Assembly (NCBI RefSeq): GCF_002836415.1
Contig: NZ_PJBP01000180.1
Coordinates: 62,001 to 126,000, forward strand
Source: Psychromonas sp. MB-3u-54
Lineage (GTDB): Bacteria > Pseudomonadota > Gammaproteobacteria > Enterobacterales > Psychromonadaceae
Length of the DNA: 64,000 bases
Direction: 5' to 3'
Of the stretch, positions 48,601 through 54,600 are shown piece by piece. The notes under the pieces were generated by a model, which saw nothing but the letters and a program-made list of their open reading frames with translations, was not told where the DNA came from and did not search any database. Every line of letters begins with the position of its first letter. Positions within the stretch are counted from its first letter, which is position 1. The position numbers and the translations under genes were made by a program.

Positions 48601-51600
48601 ATGCAACAGGTATTCAAGCTGCGACGAACTTTGCAGCGCTCGGTGATAATGCCACATGGGCGCAAGCCGTGAGTTTGTTTAACAACGATGATTTGAACAA
48701 CGATGATTTTATTGATGTTGTTAACGCCTACAAACTGGCTCAGGATCTGGCCAGTAATTTTATCAACTACAAAGCTGTAGAATATACTGATTTCCGTTCT
48801 GTTTATCGTAATATTCTTAAGTTTGAGACGGCGCTGCAGTTCCTGAAACCGGATGCACTGGGAGTGGATTCCGCTATTCCTGATAACTTTGATTTTGAAT
48901 ATTTCAAGGCGCAGTATCTGGCTAATGTTGCTAAATTAAATGCCACATTAGTACAGTTAGATGATATAAAACTTGAATCTCTTTATCAGGCGCAATTGGT
49001 TTCCCTCGAGGCCGACCAGAAACAGATTGATGCTATTGATATTCATAACGCGGCAGTGGTGGCGTTCTTTACGGATCGGGTGACGGCAGCAAAAGCCGCA
49101 TTCGCTGCATTGACTTTACCCAATAGTGCCTTTTTGCAAGATTACACTATTACCTTTACCTTTATATCCTTCAGTTACTTCTTCCCTGTCTCTGAGACAT
49201 ACACTTTTGGTCTGGATGTGTATCAACATGACCCGAGGTATGTGGCGGCTAAGCAGGCCATCATTGATGCTAAAAACGAAGAAGCACTAGCGATTGCAAA
49301 GAGCGCTGTAGCGAAAGCTGATCAGCAAGCGCTGAATCTGCTAATAGGTTCCGAGAGTGACGTCGGGGTTGTGGGATCCGGATTGAAACTTAAATTTCAG
49401 GAAGTAACAGAGCGCCTAAACGATGAAACAACGAAACTGAGCGACCTGACACAGACCCTCGATCAACAGTATAAATTCCTGCGTAATGTCAGCCGTGTTG
49501 TGGTTCAGGTATTGAGCGAGACACGAGGCGGGCAGGTCGCAGCAGATTTCGAAGGTGCGACCAGCCTTATCGCTGAGGTTCTGCATTATGTGAATACCTA
49601 TGAAGTGACGGATCAATCCGGTATTGATAATTTCAGTGGCAATAACAAGATTATTCTAACCAGCACGCTTGGAGACTTCGACTTAAACGTCGTTGCAGGA
49701 ATTAATGCCGGTAATTCTATCAGTACTGTCAACATTGAAAACGATGCGGTGAGCAAGTTGATTGCGCTTTCCGGATTGGTGGTGACGGGTGATACCTGGA
49801 CGCTGACAGATAATAACGCCACTGTCCTCGCCAGCTACGTTGTGTCTGCTGACGAAACATTGAGTAATATAACCCAGGCACTGGTTGCTCAGTTGAACAA
49901 ACTGGATGATTATTCTGCAAGTGTATATGAAGGCAAGATTCTATTAACCAATACTACGTTGCTGGATGCCGGCCCCTATGGGGTTGCAGTGAACTCGTTA
50001 GTCACCAGTGTGATCACTAATCAGGAGGATGGCGTTAAAACGATTCATTTGTCAGGGCCGGTGGTCATGGATGATACCTGGATAGTGAAAGATAGCAGCG
50101 GCAATGAGATTGCCAGCCACAAGGTATTGGATGATAGCACTGAGGATCTAGACAGCATAACGCTCGTCCTGACTGCTCAGTTGAACGCTCTGAATGATTA
50201 TTCTGCAAGCAAGGTTGACGGCAATATTGAGTTGACCAATACCACAGGTGCATACAGCGTTGCTATTACAGTGACGACTGTGGCCACCGGAATAATGACG
50301 GATGTAACGAATGCCGTGACTCAATCTGTTCAGTTGTCAGGCGAGGTGATCACGGGTGATACCTGGACACTGAAAAATGGCGATACTGAGCTTGCTAGTC
50401 ATGTTGTAGCGGCTAACGAATCATTGAGCAGTATCACGCAGGCGCTAGTTAGTCAGCTGAACGGTGTGGCTGGATATTCTGCAAGTGAGGACGGTGGTAA
50501 TCGACTCGAACTGGGTTCGACGGGTAATTCCGTCAATGCCATCACCCGGGAATCAGATTTCTTCGAGGTCTTGTCGCTGACTGGCTTGAATGGAGCTTAT
50601 GGTATACACGCTGACCATAACAGCATTGAAAACTTTAGCTTAACGCTGGGTAACTCGAAAGATACAGTGACTATTAAAGACAGTTTGGGTCAATCTATCA
50701 GTGAAGTGACAATTAATACTGGCGGTGGTAAGGATGATATTACCATCGGTAAGTCGCAGAATCTGGATGGCATTGTCGCAACACTAAATATTGATGCTGG
50801 AAGCGATGCGAGTGATAACACTTTGACCATTGATGACAGTGAAGATGAAACTGATAACCAGATCATCATGACCAATAGTAACCGTAACGGTTACACCTCG
50901 GTGACTGAAACTAATCAGGGTGATATCAATTACAAGGGTAACTATAGTCAGGCAGATGGCAGCGCTGGGATTAATCTTCTCGCGGGTAAAGGTAATGATG
51001 ATATTACCATTGACGGTGTTATTGCCGATGCCCATACCTTGGTTGAAGGCAATGAGGGTAATGATGATATAACCGTCACCGATACCAATACCCGCGTTTT
51101 GAATAGTCTGACCTTCCTAACTATGAAAGGTGGTCTGGGTGAAGATGTGATTGATGCATCCCAGTCGGGCTTTGGTGTGATCATTGAAGGTAACCAGGGG
51201 GACGATGTTATCTTTGGCTCTGCCTATGACGATATCCTGTCGGGTAATGAAGATAATGACCTGATCGTTGCTGGACTGGGTGAAGATACAATTTCCGGTG
51301 ATCAAGGTCAGGATATTCTATTCGGTGATTTGGCCAGTATTACTCTGGATTTCTCTACAACTCCTGCAGCGACCAGTCAGTTGCCATTGGCTCCTGTGAC
51401 AGTTGACTATGCAACAGCGGCTAATCAGCTGGCAGGTGATGAATATCAGTATCAATACTTCCGAGATGGCTTTATTACCCGTTTGGAATCAACCGAGGCG
51501 CGAGGTAATGCCAGTAACGGCGATATTATCACCGGTGGTTTAGGTGACGATACGCTGATCGGTGGCGCAGGTCAGGATATCATCAGCGACGACAGCGGTA

Positions 51601-54600
51601 ACGAGCTGGTGTTTGGTGATAGTGCTCTGATTACTTATATTGCGGGTCTTACTATGGCTGTGGCGAGCCGCCATAGCAATGAAGGTGATGATGACATTAT
51701 CACCTTACGGGATGGTAATAACATCGTTATTGGTGGTTCTGGTAAAGATACTATCCGTATCAATGTAGAAGAAGATACGGCCAACCTTGGCAGCTATATT
51801 CCGACGGCTATCAGCAGCACTGATATTGTACTGGGTGACAATGGTCAGATTAGCTGGAACAACGATCAAGCACTGATCTCAGTGAATAGTACTGATACTG
51901 GTGTCGGCGGTAATGATGAAATCATTCTGGGTAACGGTAGCAAAACTGTAATCGGTGGGTTTGGTAATGATCAGGTGACTATCACTGCCAATAATAGCGC
52001 TGAAGTGAATGACCGCACTGTGATCGGTGATGAGGGTTCTGTTACCTACACTGAGAATGCTGCGGGTGATGAGCAGCTGAACGTGGCTAGTACCAGCACG
52101 GTGGGCGGTAACGATATTATTGAAATCAATGGTGCTCACGGTGATGATCTTAATATTATCGTCGCCGGTACTAATGATAATGGTATCGATAAGGTAACAG
52201 TGACCGGCGGCAGCACCGATATCGTGCTTGGCGATAACGGCGCAATTAAGTGGACAAACGGCAGCCTCGACAGTATCAGCAGTACCGATACGGCGGCAGG
52301 CGGTAACGATGAAATTACTCTGGGTAACGGCAGCAAAACAGTTATTGGTGGCACGGATGAGGACACTGTTATCACGGGTAGCAGTGGCATTCACCGGGTG
52401 ATTGGTGACAACGGTACTATCTCTTATGACACGGGTGCTTTGCGCAGCATGAGCAGCGATGCTCATGCGAATGCGGGTGAAGATACTATTACCCTGTCCG
52501 GTGATTTCAATCAGGTGATTGGTGGTAGTAATAACGACACCATCACCGTCAACACGGCGAGCAGTACCGATCATATCCTCGGTGATAATGGTCAAATGAA
52601 CTACAGCGGCGCGATCGGCGTAGAACAACTGATCAATATGTACAGCCATCTGGGTGAAGCAGGCGGTGTTGATGTGATCACTCTGGGCAGTGGTAATAAA
52701 GTGGTTATTGCCGGTAAAGGCGGCGATATCGTTGAAACCACGTTGAACAGCGCGGGCAGCCGGGTTGTACTGGGTGACGAAGGCGAGATCGATTACGATG
52801 CCGACCTGAATCTGCAAACCGTCAATAGCACCAGCACCGACGGTGGCAGCGATACGCTGACCTTAGGTGGCACCAGCAGCGACAGCAACATCGTGGTCGG
52901 CGGTGCGGGCGCTCTGGACAAGATCAGCACGGGTGACAGCACCGATATCGTGCTTGGCGATAACGGCGCAATTAAGTGGACAAACGGCAGCCTCGACAGT
53001 ATCAGCAGTACCGATACTGCAGTGGGCGGCGATGATGAAATCACTCTGGGTAACGGCAGCAAAACCGTTATTGCCGGAACCGGCGCTCTTGATACTGTTA
53101 AAACCGGTAGCAGCGGCATTCAACGGGTGATCGGTGACAACGGGACTATCTCTTATGATGCGGGTGCATTGCGCAGCATGAGCAGCGATGCTCATGCGAA
53201 TGCGGGTGAAGATACTATTACCCTGTCCGGTGATGTCAATCAGGTGATCGGTGGTAGCAATAACGACACCATCACCGTCAACACAGCCAGCAGCACCGAT
53301 CATATCCTCGGTGATAACGGTACGATGACCTACAGCGGCGTTAAAGGCAGCGAACAGCTGACTAATATGCACAGTGATCTGGATGAAACCGGCGGTGACG
53401 ATACGATTATCCTGGGCAGCGGCGACAAGATCGTGATTGCCGGTAAAGGCAGCGATACCGTTGAAACCACTTTGAACAGCGCGGGCAGCCGGGTTGTTCT
53501 GGGTGATGAAGGTGAACTGGATTTTGATGCCAATAACATTCTGCAAAGTGCGCAAAGCATGGGCACAGACGGAGGCGATGATCTCCTCATCTTAGGTGGC
53601 GTTAGCAGGATCGACAGCAATATTGTTATTGGTGGTGTCGGTGGCGATACCATTACTACGGGTGATGGCAACGATATTATTCTGGGTGATACGGGGGAAA
53701 TGTTATTTGATGGGGGCTTACTGAAAAGTATTATTACCAGCAATGAAGGTCGCGGGAATGACAGAATTATTTCAGGTGGAGGTGACGATATTGTGTTTGG
53801 CGGTTTGGGCAGTGATGTCATTAACAGCGGCAGCGACAATGATATTGTTATCGCCGATACTGGTAGTCTTGAGAAAAACCTCTCTGCAGAGCTGCTTACC
53901 TTAATCAAAAATGATATAAATCCGGTGCTGGGCGGTCACGATATTGTTTATCTTGGTGACGGCAATGATATCGGGCTGGGGGGCGCGGGTGAAGACTTTA
54001 TTGACGGGCAAGGCGGTTTGGATGCTGTCTTTGGCGACTTTGCGGAAATTAGCATCTACAGTAACGGCCTAAGAGATTTCCAGTCAACGCTGCCAAACTT
54101 TGGTGGTAAGGATCAACTGACCGGCGGATCTGGGTTTGACATACTTGTCGGGGGCAGTGATTACGATACTTTCTTCGGCAGTCTGAGTGAGGATACTATT
54201 ATAGGTAACTATGCACGGATTCTGGATAGTGCTGATTTCACCTCCCGCCTGATTGTTTCCGATCCGTCAAACCGTGAAGTTATCTCGGCCAGTATGTTTA
54301 CTTTTTATGGGCTTGAATCGGTGAGTCTTGATTCACAGTATGCGGAGGATGAGTCATTATTCTCCGAATATGATTATTCATCAAGCTCTCCACTGCGTAC
54401 GGATACGGCGTTGCGTTTAACGTCATTATTAAACAGTGACGATTTATCACGTTTATCCGACAGTGAGCTGAAGGACTTTTTGCGAAATCTTCCCTTGATT
54501 GCAGCTAATGACGGACAGAAAAATCACCTAGGCAGTCATATCCCGTCGAATGCGCCGGATAATAATGTCAGTCCAACTCCTTCTGACAGCGATGACACCG

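Noticed and set aside
51879..53908. Long minus-strand open frames opposite the C-terminal array
   Set aside because: They arise from the repeat composition of the giant gene and have no start signals or family motifs.
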